Assembly: GCA_900548135.1 (NCBI GenBank) | Contig: URJC01000016.1 | Span: forward strand, 1 to 17,814 | Direction: 5' to 3' | Origin: an uncultured Odoribacter sp. | GTDB taxonomy: Bacteria > Bacteroidota > Bacteroidia > Bacteroidales > Marinifilaceae | Length of the DNA: 17,814 bases | In this document: positions 1 to 7,649 of the stretch, piece after piece | How the letters are laid out: every line of letters starts with the position of its first letter | Position numbering within the stretch: position 1 is the stretch's first letter | The notes under the pieces: model-generated | What the model was told of the DNA's origin: nothing | Seen by the model: only the letters and a program-made list of their open reading frames with translations | Database searches by the model: none | Program-made: the position numbers and the translations under genes

Positions 1-52
1 GTTGATGGATCCTAAAAATTGGTTTATAAAATACGATCAGGTAAATGAATAA
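1..52 (+). CDS. 3' end of an unidentified upstream gene (partial)
   Basis: Read in the frame beginning at base 2, the first 51 bases are open and end in TAA at 50-52, giving a tail ending DPKNWFIKYDQVNE. This is a plausible protein C-terminus. It overlaps the next gene's first ATG by eight bases (ATGAATAA), as expected for a translationally coupled operon. The tail is too short to assign a family. From the context (M60 and PCMD lipoproteins downstream) a surface lipoprotein of the same utilisation locus is likely, but that is inference. Confidence 0.45.
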   Translation, partial: LMDPKNWFIKYDQVNE

Positions 53-2189
53 AACAATAACGGTTATGACTGGAATATATAAGAAAATAGGAATTGCACT
101 GATGGTGCTGGCAGCCATGGCCTGTCAGGACGACATCGAGAAAGAAGATCAATTTCTGGACGATGCGACCGGAAATTTTGGGAATGTAGAGCAAAATAAT
201 CCCTATTGGATGTGGGTGGGGAGTTTCCCGGGATGGATATCTATGAATGCAGAGCGTTGTGAGGCGACGCAGATAACGGTTGACGGAGTTTATGAAAAAC
301 CGGATCCGGACAATCGGATCGGATTGAAAGATACTCCTTGGTTCAGTACAGGTTTTTATGCTGCACCCGGAGAAAAAGTAAAAGTAGTGAAACCGGCTGG
401 TATGGGGAAGGTAAACTGGAGAATCGGTGAATGGAAATGTATTATACCCGACGGAACTGTACTGAAACGGTATAGTAAAATATATGAAACGGGAACATTG
501 GATAAAGATACTACTGAGATTATGAATTATTTCGGTGGACATATCTATATTGTTCCTGAAGTTCCGTTTACAAAGCCTGAGACTTTCACTATTATCGGGG
601 CGGTGAAATCTCCGGATTTTATCTTAGGAGAAACGGATGTGGATGAATGGAAGGAAGCGGTTAAGAATACGGAATTACCTTTTGCAGAATTGATAGGTAA
701 ACGTACCATCTGGACGATGTCTAAAGAGGCTTTAACTTCGATTACTCGTCCTGCAGAATTGCTGGAGCTATATGATGATTTTATAAAATATGATTTTAAT
801 GAATTCTATGGTTTTTCTGACGATGCTGTAAATCCGTTGCATAAATCTCCGACTTTTCCGCTGCGGGTAGTGCAGGACACACAAATGTGTTCCGGAGACT
901 ATCATGCCGGATATCCGATTGTGATGACAATTACCAACAAGACAATCGGCCGGGACGTGGAAGAAATGCGGAACACTTCTACGGCCATAGACTTTTTCCG
1001 TCAGGCTGGATTTAATTACCGTACCTGGTGCTGGGCGTGGAAAGACGGTAGTTTAGATAGTTATGCTTTAATGGCTTTATTGCCATATATGCATTCCCGT
1101 TGCCGTTTGTTAAAGGCTTTTCCATCGGATGTTGTGGCGAACTGGGAATTGAAAGTGAAGAATTATATGGAGAAGGCGGATGAGGGAAAAAACTTTGATT
1201 CGGATACGGACCTGGATGGTGACCGGACCCGTTTGATTCCTTATATGCAGTTGGCACAGCAATATGGTTGGAAATTATATGCTTATTTGGGGAAATGTTC
1301 ACGCGAATTAAATGAAAATACGGTAAAATTGTTGAAAGTGTTGAGTGCAAATGACCGTCGTGAATTTTTCTGTAAACGGGTATGTGAATATGCCAATGCT
1401 GATTTACGTCCTTTCTTTGATGCATGGGGAATAAAATATGGGCCTTATGCTGCTGCTGATATGGCGAAATTGCCTGCTTATTCCGGAGAAGAATTCTGGA
1501 AGGTCTGGAATCCGGACTTGATCCCGGATGAGAATGAACGGACTCCGTCAAGTATTAAGCTGCCGGATGATAATTACAATAAGATTTCTGCAAGTTTTGA
1601 TGAGACTGCTTGGGCGATAGACAGCAATAGCACGGTATCTGAAGGAAGTGTTGGGAATATTATAGATGGAAAAACAGATACTAAACAATTAACTATTGCA
1701 GGTGGTGGTAGCTATGTTGTATTTGCTGAATCTGGCCAAAGCCGACCGGTATATAAACCATCATTATGGGTATGTTTTGATATGAGAAAAGTTTATACAG
1801 TTGATCATATTTATATTAAACCTCGTTATTTTACGGGTTCGGCTCATGTGAATTTCTATGAATTCCAGGTTGAAGTAAAATTGAATCCTGATGATGAGTG
1901 GTTTGATTTGGGGAATTATCATATTGCAGATTGGGGAGGGAAAACTCCGACAGCGGCTCAATTGGCTTGGTATGATTTTGATGTGCCAGAGGATAAAATC
2001 GTAAGTGCACGTTACGTACGTTTGACTTTCATAAAAGGACAGAAAACTTCCGGAAAAACAAATTGGGATTATACACAAAGTGGTGGTGTTAGCGTGGATG
2101 AATTTAAATTAGGAGGAACTATCTTTCTGGGTGGAGAGGATTCCGGAGAGGAATCTGGTGAAGATACGGATTTCCCGGAATGGAATTAA
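45..2189 (+). CDS. M60-family (enhancin/mucinase-like) surface lipoprotein with a lost zinc site; probable pseudoenzyme
   Basis: A 714-residue lipoprotein. The signal peptide ends in a lipobox with Cys27, followed by QDDIEKED, typical of surface-exposed Bacteroidetes lipoproteins. An ATG at 66 (MTGIYKK) is an equally good start. The M60 accessory region appears near 97-111 (TPWFSTGFYAAPGE), the M60 core covers about 180-490, and a discoidin (F5/8 type C, CBM32-like) domain covers about 520-690, followed by an acidic Gly/Glu tail. It aligns along its length with the gene at 3788, for example RREFFCKR.CE and ADxRPFxDAWGIKYG. The HELGH of that paralogue is replaced by RQAGF at residues 319-323, and no Glu follows within the next 26 residues. 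M60 proteins are zinc gluzincins (HExxH...E) acting on glycoproteins. This copy should not bind zinc or cleave, so it may be a glycoprotein-binding partner. First clear gene of an operon, 26 bases before the next. Confidence 0.87.
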   Translation: MNKTITVMTGIYKKIGIALMVLAAMACQDDIEKEDQFLDDATGNFGNVEQNNPYWMWVGSFPGWISMNAERCEATQITVDGVYEKPDPDNRIGLKDTPWFSTGFYAAPGEKVKVVKPAGMGKVNWRIGEWKCIIPDGTVLKRYSKIYETGTLDKDTTEIMNYFGGHIYIVPEVPFTKPETFTIIGAVKSPDFILGETDVDEWKEAVKNTELPFAELIGKRTIWTMSKEALTSITRPAELLELYDDFIKYDFNEFYGFSDDAVNPLHKSPTFPLRVVQDTQMCSGDYHAGYPIVMTITNKTIGRDVEEMRNTSTAIDFFRQAGFNYRTWCWAWKDGSLDSYALMALLPYMHSRCRLLKAFPSDVVANWELKVKNYMEKADEGKNFDSDTDLDGDRTRLIPYMQLAQQYGWKLYAYLGKCSRELNENTVKLLKVLSANDRREFFCKRVCEYANADLRPFFDAWGIKYGPYAAADMAKLPAYSGEEFWKVWNPDLIPDENERTPSSIKLPDDNYNKISASFDETAWAIDSNSTVSEGSVGNIIDGKTDTKQLTIAGGGSYVVFAESGQSRPVYKPSLWVCFDMRKVYTVDHIYIKPRYFTGSAHVNFYEFQVEVKLNPDDEWFDLGNYHIADWGGKTPTAAQLAWYDFDVPEDKIVSARYVRLTFIKGQKTSGKTNWDYTQSGGVSVDEFKLGGTIFLGGEDSGEESGEDTDFPEWN

Positions 2190-2215
2190 TCAAGTATAGT
2201 AAAAACTGAAAAGTT

Positions 2216-3715
2216 ATGAAAATAAGAAAAGTATATATCTTAGGCCTTTTGTTTGGGGCGTTTTGTTTCGGAGCGTGCTCAGACGATGAGGTACATACAG
2301 GAATATCCGGAGAAGAGGCTCAGCCTTTTCTCGGGGTATACAAAGGAAAAATGGATGTGAAAGTCCAGGATATGGATGCAGCCAATATGTGGCAGCAGAT
2401 CAGGGGGGAATATGAAGGAAACGAGTTACAGATGGGCATGGATGCTTTCCGGATTGACGATCTGGAACTGGGGGATATCTGGTTTGATCAGATTGAGACA
2501 GAAAAGCAGGGGGATGCATTAAAATTCAATGCTATGACTAATCAGGCGTTATCGGGTATCAACAATGCCAATATCAAGGTGGAAGGAAATATACAGGGAA
2601 AAAGCATGCAGGTAGATTTTACGATACAAAGTGTAAGTACCCCTGTTGTTTATGCTTCAATGCTGGCACAGAAACGTGACCGGGTAGAGCTGGACACAGC
2701 GGCTTTGGTCAGACTGTGGTTTGACGATGAGCGGGTGGTGATGCAGCCGGATATTCCGGAAACTTCCAATTCCATTACTTTTTATGTGGCTGATACGATT
2801 GCCGATACTACGCAAGTGGCATTGATTCCGCGTTTTGAATTAACAGAAGGATCAACCGTTTCCTTAGTGCCGGATGAGGAAGTGGTATTTTCAGATGGTG
2901 CAGTGAAAGTGGTTGTCTGGGCAGAGGATTCAATCCACCGCCGGGTTTATTCCCTGAATATGGATAAAGCGCAGTCACACCGTTATCCGCTGGATGAATG
3001 GCAAACCTGGCCCAGAAATGAAATGAATGCCGATCTGACTTACCTGACTCCAACCGATGAAAGCTGGCAGACTAATAATGAATGGTTCCGCGGTATGAAA
3101 CAGGAAGGAACGTATGGTATGAGCGCTGCTTTCCCGGTAGAAAAAGTAGAAGATAATGTGGTAGCCGGAGCTGCAGTGAAGATTACTTCACATTATGTGG
3201 AAGAAGACGAATTATTCCCGGGTTTGCATTCAGGTATGTTCTATATGGGTGACGAGTTTATGCTAGACGAAGAACAGCCCATGAAATCTACTCCGTTTGG
3301 GGTGATGTTTGACACCAGACCTCTGAAAGTAAAAGGAAACTATCGTTATCGTCCGGGTAGTCCTTATTATGTGGGAAGCACCGTTGACCAGACCGGTATG
3401 ACGGATACTTGCCGGATAATTGCTTTGTTGTATGAAGTAAACAATGAAACAGAGACTTTAGACAGTGTCAATATTTTCAATGATGACAAAGTCATTGCTT
3501 ATGGTATTTTTGATGGAGCAACTACAGAAGGTGAAGGTTATATCCCGTTTGATGTGAAAATCAACTACATAAAGAGCTATTATTTTACGAAGAAGTATAA
3601 ATTAGCTGTCATTTGTATGTCGAGCCGTTATGGTTATCGCCAGGAGGGTGCAGACGGAAGTGTATTGTGGGTGGACGAATTGGAAGTAATTTCACAGAAA
3701 AAGAAAGAAGAATAA
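2216..3715 (+). CDS. PCMD-type surface lipoprotein with N-terminal calycin-like domain
   Basis: A 499-residue lipoprotein. The signal peptide ends FGAC with lipidated Cys21, followed by SDDE, again an outer-surface export signature. Residues about 37-142 (starting PFLGVYKGKMDVKV) look like the calycin-like beta-barrel seen in Bacteroidetes lipoproteins. About 150-250 is an Ig-like beta segment (TFYVADTIADTTQVALIPRF). About 255-495 resembles the putative carbohydrate metabolism domain, PCMD (WQTWPRNEMNADLTY then DESWQTNNEW). No catalytic motif is evident. PCMD proteins are common in polysaccharide and glycoprotein utilisation loci and are thought to bind glycans. The gene sits between two M60 paralogues, so it probably helps hold the same substrate. 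Domain names come from pattern memory, not from a profile search. Confidence 0.75.
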   Translation: MKIRKVYILGLLFGAFCFGACSDDEVHTGISGEEAQPFLGVYKGKMDVKVQDMDAANMWQQIRGEYEGNELQMGMDAFRIDDLELGDIWFDQIETEKQGDALKFNAMTNQALSGINNANIKVEGNIQGKSMQVDFTIQSVSTPVVYASMLAQKRDRVELDTAALVRLWFDDERVVMQPDIPETSNSITFYVADTIADTTQVALIPRFELTEGSTVSLVPDEEVVFSDGAVKVVVWAEDSIHRRVYSLNMDKAQSHRYPLDEWQTWPRNEMNADLTYLTPTDESWQTNNEWFRGMKQEGTYGMSAAFPVEKVEDNVVAGAAVKITSHYVEEDELFPGLHSGMFYMGDEFMLDEEQPMKSTPFGVMFDTRPLKVKGNYRYRPGSPYYVGSTVDQTGMTDTCRIIALLYEVNNETETLDSVNIFNDDKVIAYGIFDGATTEGEGYIPFDVKINYIKSYYFTKKYKLAVICMSSRYGYRQEGADGSVLWVDELEVISQKKKEE

Positions 3716-3735
3716 GACAGATCTTTTTAGTGTTG

Positions 3736-3766
3736 GGGGGCCGGAGAACGTTGTTTTTTGGTCCCC
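3736..3766 (+). promoter_or_regulatory. Intergenic GC-rich hairpin before the active M60 gene
   Basis: GGGGGCC (3736-3742) can pair with GGTCCCC (3760-3766), with one mismatch and a 17-base loop, and is followed by an AT-rich stretch (TTATATTTT). It lies 21 bases upstream of the ATG at 3788. It could be a weak attenuator or processing stem that changes the ratio of the last M60 gene to the genes before it. The stem is short and the T-run is broken, so a true terminator is unlikely. Confidence 0.3.
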
Positions 3767-3787
3767 TTATATTTTAAATTCAATCAG

Positions 3788-5935
3788 ATGACAACAAGAA
3801 ACAAATTCATTATTTTATGGATTCTGGGATTAATCCTGGGGTTTTGTGCCTGTAGCAGTGACAATGGTATAGAAGATACTCCCGGTACAGGGCAGGAAGA
3901 ACCGGGTGGAAGTGAAGGAGATAAACCTTCTGAAGGGGATGGTGAAGGACAAGATTCTGTTGAAGTACAGAAGAAATATAGCATCCGTTATGCTGCAGAT
4001 TATGAAAAGTATCTGGCAGATGCTGAACGCTGGCCTGGTTTAGTGGGGGATTCTTTGGTGGAGAAACGGCTTGAAGGAGTGAAAGTGACCATTGATGCCC
4101 GTTATACCCGAATGCATGCTAATTCCCGGTTGAGTATCGGTTCTACACCTTGGTTTAGTACCGGACTTTATGCAGCCCCGGGAGAAATTATTACAGTTGT
4201 GAGACCTCATCAGCTGACTTCAACCGGAGTAAAGGTTAGTGTAAGAATAAATGCCTCAAATTGTGATTTGAAGAATTATTCAGGGACAAAAAACAGGGCG
4301 GATAAGATCTGGGTACAGGAACAGATGAACGGGGATACGCTGGAGTTGGTAAATTATTATGGAGGTAATATCTATATTGTTCCTGCTGAGCCATTGGATA
4401 AGAAATGGACTTTTACCATTACCGGGGCTGTGAAATCACCGGATTTTGTGTTGGGTACTACCAATGAAAGTGAATGGCTGGAGGCTATCCGCAAATCGAC
4501 AGTACCGATGGCTGAGTTGGAAGGTAAGCGGATTATCTGGACTTTCCCGACTAAATATCTGAAGACCTTGACCAATCCGGCAGAATTAATGGAATTTTAC
4601 GATGATGCTGTAGTCAATACGTTTAACCGTTTTAATGGTTTAACAGACGATGCTTCGGATTTGTTGCATCGTTCTCCTTCGTTTAAACACCGCGGATGTG
4701 CGGACATTAATACTTGTGCCGGAGCTGCACATTCCGGATATCCTTGTATGTATGGTGAGAGCATGAATTATGCTTCCCGTTTTATTCAGCTCAACCTGAT
4801 GAAAAATGAGGGTGGGGCCTGGGGATTTTTTCATGAGTTAGGACATAATTACCAGACTTGGGTATGGAAATGGGATGCCGGTCCGGGAAGTATCGGTGAA
4901 GTAACCAATAACTTGTATATTATGTACGACCGTAACCGCCGGAAAACATGGCCGCAACAGACTGAAAATTATGCGGATGTCGTGAATGGATTTGTGCTGT
5001 CCGATAAACCGGATAAGGATTTTGATGAAGGAAACGAAGGAGATTTAATACCTTCCGGAAAAGGTTCCCGGATCGTACCTTTTGTACAATTGGCTCAGAA
5101 ATTTGGTTGGAAATTTTTCACTTATATGGTACGTTGTGCCCGGGAAATGGATAATGTATATGCGAATAGCCTTACAAAAGATTGGGGAAGACGTGAATTT
5201 TTCTGCAAGCGTTTGTGTGAGTTTGCACAGGCAGATATGCGGCCTTTTCTGGATGCCTGGGGAATTAAATACGGAGATGTGGCTAATGCGGAAATGGCGT
5301 CCATGCCGCCTTATGAGGGAGACAAATTCTGGGAAAGATGGGATGCTGGCGTGATTGCTTCCGTGGAGCAGTTGTCACAGTCCGATCTGGACCGGATTAA
5401 GCTGAAACTACCGGATGATACTTATAATAATGTACTGGGAGAAATAAAACGTACCGATTGGACGATCACTGCTGAAGGAAGTGTATGGAAGTGGGATAAA
5501 ACAGTAGGGGGGGCGCCGGAAAAAGTACTTGATAATGACATAAAGTCCTGCATTATGTGGGTGAAACCAGGTAAGACATATTCAATTACAGCTTCCAGTT
5601 CTCCGGATGGAGAAGCACACTCGCTGACGGGAAAAGAACCAATGAGTATGACTATTGATATGCACAGTGAGGAAACATTCAATTATGCTATTATCCGGCA
5701 TCGTACGGATATGACCGGCGGGGTTCATGTTCAGAAATTGAAATTACTGGGGAGTAATGATGGAAAGAATTTTGAAGAAATCAGTGAGATTACGGTGGAT
5801 ACTGAGCCCTCGGTTGCTCATCGGTTGGATTTAAATAAAACTTACCGTTACCGTTATGTAAAAGTTCAGATACTGGAATGGATGCAGGCGAATTATACGG
5901 TTTGTATTGCCGATTTCCGGCTTGGATGTGATTGA
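3788..5935 (+). CDS. M60-family zinc metallopeptidase lipoprotein (putative mucin/glycoprotein peptidase)
   Basis: A 715-residue protein from the ATG at 3788. A longer reading from TTG at 3758 would put MVPLYFKFNQ before a good signal peptide and is disfavoured. The lipobox GFCAC gives lipidated Cys22. Residues about 33-57 are a Gly/Glu/Asp-rich linker. The M60 accessory part lies near 120-133 (TPWFSTGLYAAPGE). The catalytic site FFHELGHNYQTW has zinc ligands His349 and His353, catalytic Glu350, and a likely third ligand Glu371 (GEVTNN), the gluzincin arrangement of M60. A discoidin/CBM32-like domain covers about 557-712. M60 peptidases from gut bacteria are known to cleave mucin-type glycoproteins near O-glycans; that substrate is inferred here. 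It is the intact paralogue of the gene at 45, and the downstream GH29 supports host-glycan foraging. Confidence 0.92.
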   Translation: MTTRNKFIILWILGLILGFCACSSDNGIEDTPGTGQEEPGGSEGDKPSEGDGEGQDSVEVQKKYSIRYAADYEKYLADAERWPGLVGDSLVEKRLEGVKVTIDARYTRMHANSRLSIGSTPWFSTGLYAAPGEIITVVRPHQLTSTGVKVSVRINASNCDLKNYSGTKNRADKIWVQEQMNGDTLELVNYYGGNIYIVPAEPLDKKWTFTITGAVKSPDFVLGTTNESEWLEAIRKSTVPMAELEGKRIIWTFPTKYLKTLTNPAELMEFYDDAVVNTFNRFNGLTDDASDLLHRSPSFKHRGCADINTCAGAAHSGYPCMYGESMNYASRFIQLNLMKNEGGAWGFFHELGHNYQTWVWKWDAGPGSIGEVTNNLYIMYDRNRRKTWPQQTENYADVVNGFVLSDKPDKDFDEGNEGDLIPSGKGSRIVPFVQLAQKFGWKFFTYMVRCAREMDNVYANSLTKDWGRREFFCKRLCEFAQADMRPFLDAWGIKYGDVANAEMASMPPYEGDKFWERWDAGVIASVEQLSQSDLDRIKLKLPDDTYNNVLGEIKRTDWTITAEGSVWKWDKTVGGAPEKVLDNDIKSCIMWVKPGKTYSITASSSPDGEAHSLTGKEPMSMTIDMHSEETFNYAIIRHRTDMTGGVHVQKLKLLGSNDGKNFEEISEITVDTEPSVAHRLDLNKTYRYRYVKVQILEWMQANYTVCIADFRLGCD

Positions 5936-5993
5936 CCATTGATTTTTTGAGATAATATTAAAACAGATTGATACAGGAATAAAACTGTAAACG

Positions 5994-6023
5994 TTTGTGC
6001 AGGTTTTATTTTATTTACTTTTG
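5994..6023 (+). promoter_or_regulatory. Putative Bacteroidetes promoter for the fucosidase gene
   Basis: TTTG (5994-5997), an 18-base spacer and TACTTTTG (6016-6023) match the Bacteroidetes -33/-7 consensus TTTG...TAnnTTTG, with a spacer one base under the usual 19-21. Transcription would begin near 6030, giving a leader of about 60 bases before the ATG at 6090. This would let the fucosidase be expressed separately from the upstream M60 operon. Confidence 0.5.
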
Positions 6024-6089
6024 CTGCGGATCATTGTGAATAGGTGTTTTCAGATCACTTGGGAATTTTTGTATAATAATAGTTTTAAT

Positions 6090-7511
6090 ATGAATCAGAT
6101 GAAAAAGCATTTAGTAGCTATCTTGGTTTTGTGTATGTTTTGGGCACCTGTGAGTGTGCTGGCACAGAAAAAGGACCCAATTCCTTTAAAGTATGGGGCG
6201 CAGCGTATCGGTAAACGGACGGACGAGGCAATGCAACAGTGGCGGGATAACAAATTCGGTCAATTTATCCATTTCGGTCTTTATTCATTGCTGGGAGGAT
6301 ATTATAATGGTAAATGTTATAATGGTGCTGCAGAATGGATTAAATCTTCTGCCCGGATTCCTAATGCAGAATATGAAAAGCTGGTATCCCAAATGGCTTT
6401 ACCAAAATTCGATGCAAAAGAATGGGCAAGAATCGCAAAGCAGATGGGTGTGAAATATTCTGTGATTACAACCAAGCATCATGAAGGTTTTTGCCTTTGG
6501 CCAAGTAAATATACCGATTATACCATTGCCAATACGCCTTATGGAAAGGATCTGTTGAAGGAATATGTGGATGCCTATAATGCTGAAGGTATCGATGTGT
6601 ATTTCTATTTCTCGATTATCGACTGGAACAACAAAGATTGGAGAAGTTCAATAAAATCTAAAGAAGATAGCCTGGCTTTCGAGCGGTTTAAGAAATTTAC
6701 CTTGAATCAGGTAGAAGAATTGATTACCAATTACCCGACAGTGAAAGGTTTCTGGTTTGATGGGACCTGGGATGCTTCCATGGTGAAAAGTGGATCTTTT
6801 ACCTATGATATAGAGAAAAAGATGCATGAATTGAAACCCGATATTATTTGTGGTAGCCGTTTACGGGTAGATGAACGCGGGGCACGCCATTTTGATTCCA
6901 ATAAAAATTTGATGGGTGATTACGAACAAGGATGGGAACGCAGCCTGCCGGATAAACCACTGCCAAACGATTGGGAAGCGGTAATGACTGTTCCGGAAAA
7001 TCAATGGGGATACCATGCTAATTGGCAGGGACATATCAAGAGTGCAAATGAAATCATTGAGATGATTGCTAAAGCGACTTCTCTGGATGGTAATTTCGTA
7101 TTGAATTTCGGCCCCAAAGGAGATGGAGGAATCCGTAAAGAGGAACAAGACCTGGCGAAGAATATTGGTAAATGGATGGCTGTGAACGGGGAAGCAATCT
7201 ATAATTGCGGCATGGCTAGTTTTAAGGAACAGAAATGGGGATATTTTACGGCGAACAAAGAGAGCAAGGCATTGTATATGATAATCACAAATCATCCGGC
7301 TACCGGACAGTTGAAAGTGAATGTGCCGCAAGGTACAGTGATTGATCAGTGTGTGCCATTGAATTCTAAAACTCCGTTGAAGCTTCAGAAAAGTACCAAG
7401 AATGAGTACGTGATTGAAGCTCCCAAGGCTAAAATGAATGAGATCTACGTTTTGAAACTGACATTGAAAAAAGGTGACTCTGTAGGTAACTACGTGGCTC
7501 CTAAAATGTAA
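6090..7511 (+). CDS. Secreted alpha-L-fucosidase, glycoside hydrolase family 29
   Basis: A 473-residue protein from the ATG at 6090. The ATG at 6099 (MKKHLVAIL) is equally possible, and the open frame back to GTG 5997 is not signal-like. A type I signal peptide cleaves after Ala25 (VLA|Q), placing the enzyme in the periplasm. GH29 hallmarks in order: KFGQFIHFGLYSLLGG near 55-70, the substrate-binding TTKHHEGFCLWPS with His130/His131, the nucleophile Asp224 in GFWFDGTWD, ENQWGYH at 303-309, and NFVLNFGPKGDG at 335-346. A C-terminal beta-sandwich of about 75 residues follows. GH29 enzymes release alpha-linked L-fucose with retention; the acid/base residue cannot be fixed by eye. Length and layout are ordinary for the family. 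Its neighbours, two M60 proteins, suggest fucosylated host glycoproteins as substrate. A strong terminator follows. Confidence 0.93.
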   Translation: MNQMKKHLVAILVLCMFWAPVSVLAQKKDPIPLKYGAQRIGKRTDEAMQQWRDNKFGQFIHFGLYSLLGGYYNGKCYNGAAEWIKSSARIPNAEYEKLVSQMALPKFDAKEWARIAKQMGVKYSVITTKHHEGFCLWPSKYTDYTIANTPYGKDLLKEYVDAYNAEGIDVYFYFSIIDWNNKDWRSSIKSKEDSLAFERFKKFTLNQVEELITNYPTVKGFWFDGTWDASMVKSGSFTYDIEKKMHELKPDIICGSRLRVDERGARHFDSNKNLMGDYEQGWERSLPDKPLPNDWEAVMTVPENQWGYHANWQGHIKSANEIIEMIAKATSLDGNFVLNFGPKGDGGIRKEEQDLAKNIGKWMAVNGEAIYNCGMASFKEQKWGYFTANKESKALYMIITNHPATGQLKVNVPQGTVIDQCVPLNSKTPLKLQKSTKNEYVIEAPKAKMNEIYVLKLTLKKGDSVGNYVAPKM

Positions 7512-7540
7512 TCGGTAAAGATACGTTCTTATTGGTGTTA

Positions 7541-7604
7541 ACGCCAAAGTGCTGTTAATTGCTTTGTAGGGTAGGGCATTAACAGTACTTTGGCGTAATT
7601 TTTT
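7541..7604 (+). terminator. Strong rho-independent terminator after the fucosidase gene
   Basis: A 19-bp stem pairs 7541-7559 with 7578-7596, with a single G-T wobble and an 18-base loop, followed by TTTTTT at 7599-7604. It starts 30 bases after the fucosidase stop and closes the glycoprotein-utilisation operon. Confidence 0.85.
7563..7593 (+). promoter_or_regulatory. Possible promoter lying inside the terminator hairpin
   Basis: TTTG (7563-7566) in the loop and TACTTTGG (7586-7593) in the right arm are 19 bases apart, the usual Bacteroidetes spacing, with one mismatch to TAnnTTTG. Transcription would begin near 7600, about 50 bases before the ATG at 7650. Only some 45 bases separate the T-run from that ATG, so the lipoprotein gene needs a promoter close to or within the terminator. 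Confidence 0.3.
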
Positions 7605-7618
7605 ACCTAACTATGCTC

Positions 7619-7629
7619 TTAACCGGATG
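7619..7629 (+). repeat. Left copy of an 11-bp inverted repeat flanking the lipoprotein gene
   Basis: CTTAACCGGAT here is the exact reverse complement of ATCCGGTTAAG at 8603-8613. The pair lies just outside the open reading frame at 7650-8591, about 20 bases before its ATG and 11 bases after its stop. No target-site duplication is visible outside the repeats. Confidence 0.55.
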
Positions 7630-7649
7630 ACATCTAAATAGGAAAACTT

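Noticed and set aside
24..542. Long antisense open frame over the first M60 gene
   Set aside because: It has no signal, domain or sensible composition and lies wholly opposite a well-supported gene; it is a shadow frame.
6861..7547. 228-codon antisense open frame over the fucosidase gene
   Set aside because: The + strand GH29 has all its family motifs. The antisense product is His/Phe/Ile-rich without a recognisable domain, and the frame crosses the terminator arm.
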